Shown here piece by piece: positions 62,599-64,000 of a stretch of 64,000 bases of DNA. How positions within the stretch are numbered: position 1 is the stretch's first letter; the number at the start of each line of letters is the position of its first letter. The stretch lies in contig NZ_ABCQ01000001.1 in NCBI RefSeq assembly GCF_000170855.1, positions 248,001 through 312,000 of the forward strand, in the 5' to 3' direction. The notes under the pieces were generated by a model, which made no database searches, was not told the origin of the DNA, and worked only from the letters and a program-made list of their open reading frames with translations. This DNA comes from Moritella sp. PE36. GTDB taxonomy: Bacteria; Pseudomonadota; Gammaproteobacteria; Enterobacterales; Moritellaceae. A program made the translations under genes and the position numbers.

Positions 62599-64000
62599 AT
62601 GGGTAGCAAGAATTATCTGAATCATATATTGATTAATGCAATTCAACATCTGCCAATAGGTATCTTTTGGAAAGATATTCATGGGCAATATCTTGGCTGT
62701 AATAAACATTGTTTATCATTATTTGATTTACCATCAGAACAGTTCATTATTGGTAAAACCGATGCTCAACTTGAACCCGCGTTTAAAGAAAAGCAGCTGC
62801 CTACCGAAGCACTCTATCAAAGCGATCAAGAAGCGCTAATACACGGTCGCAGTGTCATCGCTAAAGCCATGACGCTAGAAACCATTTACGGTCATCAACA
62901 ATTTGAGATCACCAAGATCCCGTTGAAAAATCGCGCCGGTAAAACAGTTGGCTTACTCGGAATTGCCATTGATGTGTCCAGCAAATTCAACTCAGAACAA
63001 AAGCTACAAGAAAAAACCGCATTACTTAATTCGATCTTTGATGCCCTTCCCGACTTTGTTATTTACAAAGACATGGAAGGTCGTATTGTTGAATGTAACC
63101 GCGCAGCACTCAAGTTAGCGAAAAAGAAAAAAGCCGATGTTATTGGCAAAACCATTGCAGAAATACTGCCAGCTTCAACTGCCAAAGTCGCTATTGATTA
63201 TGATACCCAGCTAAAATCAAATTATAAAAGTGCTAACTACAAAATGGAATTTGAATTAGCAGGCCGACAAGTCTATGTTGATGTACACAAACATCCGGTC
63301 ATTCAAAATAACGAATTAGTCGGTACCGTCAGTATCTCTCGCGACATTAAAGAACGCCGCACTACGTTAGAAAAAATTGCTACACTGACCAAACATGACC
63401 AGCTGACTAAATTACTTAACCGCCCGACTTTCCTACAATCCTTGGAAGACATCGACCAGGATTCGCATTGGGGCATACTACTTATTGATATCAAAAAACT
63501 CGGCCAGCTTAATAGTAATTATGGTACTGAGATTGGCGATCAAGTGCTGATCCATGTCGGTGAACAGATCAAAAAAATAGTCCCTGAAGATGCGTTTCTA
63601 GCGCGTATCCAAGGTGATCGTTTTGCGATCCTGACAAATAAAGCCAGCTCACCGGATCAGCTTAATTACCTGTGTAATAAATTAATAGATAAACTCAATA
63701 GGCAAATAGCGATTCAAGGGCACGTCATTGATTTAGCGGTATGTATCGGCGCAGCAAACTACCCTAATACAGTACAAGATACCAACCAGTTACTCACTTG
63801 CAGCGAACAGGCTTTATCACGTTCGCGTAAACATACCGAACAGTATTACACCTTATTTGACCCAGTATTAGAAGCACATGCCGAAGCTGAAAAACGCTTA
63901 ATCGTCGATTTAAAACACGCCATTAATAACAAAGCTATCGACTTATATTACCAACCGGTCGTCGATGCAAACAGCAAAGCAGTACTCGGGGTAGAGGCCC
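62599..64000 (+). CDS. PAS-PAS-GGDEF-EAL protein, 3' end outside window
   Basis: Open frame from ATG 62599 to the window edge (467 codons seen). Two PAS domains: about 8-125 (AIQHLPIGIFWKDIHGQYLG) and 145-255 (SIFDALPDFVIYKDMEGRIV, with CNRAAL). A GGDEF-like domain follows near 268 (LTKHDQLTKLLNRP), but the active site reads QGDRF (in ARIQGDRFAIL), so diguanylate cyclase activity is unlikely. The last residues (LYYQPVVDANSKAVLGVEA) open an EAL phosphodiesterase domain. It is probably a c-di-GMP phosphodiesterase controlled by PAS sensing. No membrane span is visible. Shine-Dalgarno around GGAGTGATAGG. Confidence 0.9.
   Translation, partial: MGSKNYLNHILINAIQHLPIGIFWKDIHGQYLGCNKHCLSLFDLPSEQFIIGKTDAQLEPAFKEKQLPTEALYQSDQEALIHGRSVIAKAMTLETIYGHQQFEITKIPLKNRAGKTVGLLGIAIDVSSKFNSEQKLQEKTALLNSIFDALPDFVIYKDMEGRIVECNRAALKLAKKKKADVIGKTIAEILPASTAKVAIDYDTQLKSNYKSANYKMEFELAGRQVYVDVHKHPVIQNNELVGTVSISRDIKERRTTLEKIATLTKHDQLTKLLNRPTFLQSLEDIDQDSHWGILLIDIKKLGQLNSNYGTEIGDQVLIHVGEQIKKIVPEDAFLARIQGDRFAILTNKASSPDQLNYLCNKLIDKLNRQIAIQGHVIDLAVCIGAANYPNTVQDTNQLLTCSEQALSRSRKHTEQYYTLFDPVLEAHAEAEKRLIVDLKHAINNKAIDLYYQPVVDANSKAVLGVEA

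Noticed and set aside
1-64000. CRISPR array
   Set aside because: No set of short, evenly spaced repeats with unique spacers was found; the repeats seen are att boundaries and motif copies.

Overview
The window reads as chromosomal DNA of a marine, probably cold-adapted gammaproteobacterium of the Moritella/Psychromonas/Shewanella type. This is judged from protein style, AT-rich spacers and gene content (HolC-ValS, PepA, LptFG, an acyl desaturase with its own reductase). No similarity search was run.

Left host part (1-19.5 kb). The window opens inside an ABC-transporter ATPase gene followed by a HAD phosphatase. Next come a desaturase/ferredoxin-reductase pair behind a FabR-like palindrome, an SMR efflux protein and a LysR regulator. 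A large operon-like block (5.7-12.3 kb) encodes a UgpAEBC-type importer (two permeases, binding protein, ATPase) with a PHP-domain metallohydrolase and a HAD phosphatase between binding protein and ATPase; it looks like an uptake-and-dephosphorylation pathway for an organic phosphate or phosphodiester. A TauD-like dioxygenase, a lipoprotein, a DUF3297 protein, a PAS-GGDEF cyclase and a coupled DUF1611/PLP-racemase pair follow.

Mobile zone (about 19.6-53.9 kb). The 3' half of a tRNA-Leu(CAA) gene recurs at 19.64 kb (vestige), 25.25, 28.76 and 31.25 kb, and the complete tRNA lies at 53884-53968. Each copy has related flanks on both sides, as expected for elements stacked one after another in the same tRNA. 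The older left units carry azlCD with a broken LysR gene, an integrase fragment, a chemoreceptor, alternative ribosomal proteins L31/L36 behind a Zur-like box, an alpha/beta hydrolase and an AraC-type regulator. The next small unit carries a membrane-anchored protein and a helix-hairpin-helix protein.

The youngest unit (31.25-53.94 kb, 54-bp perfect end repeats) encodes an 892-residue family B DNA polymerase with the features of primer-independent PolBs, two tyrosine recombinases, a small Xis-like protein and a degenerate RNase HI-like protein ending in an SSB-type tail. I call it a pipolin. Its cargo looks defensive: an ABC-three-component system (31.6-34.5 kb), a PD-(D/E)XK-like nuclease between duplicated gene ends (34.5-36.7 kb), and a TIR / TIR-like / membrane / GIY-YIG cluster separated by attC-like spacers (50.5-53.0 kb). 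A motif of about 45 bp with TGTGTG/CACACA arms recurs at four places, two just upstream of pipolin genes.

Right host part (54-64 kb). RDD protein, lptG-lptF, pepA, holC and valS, followed by a PAS-PAS-GGDEF-EAL protein cut by the window end.
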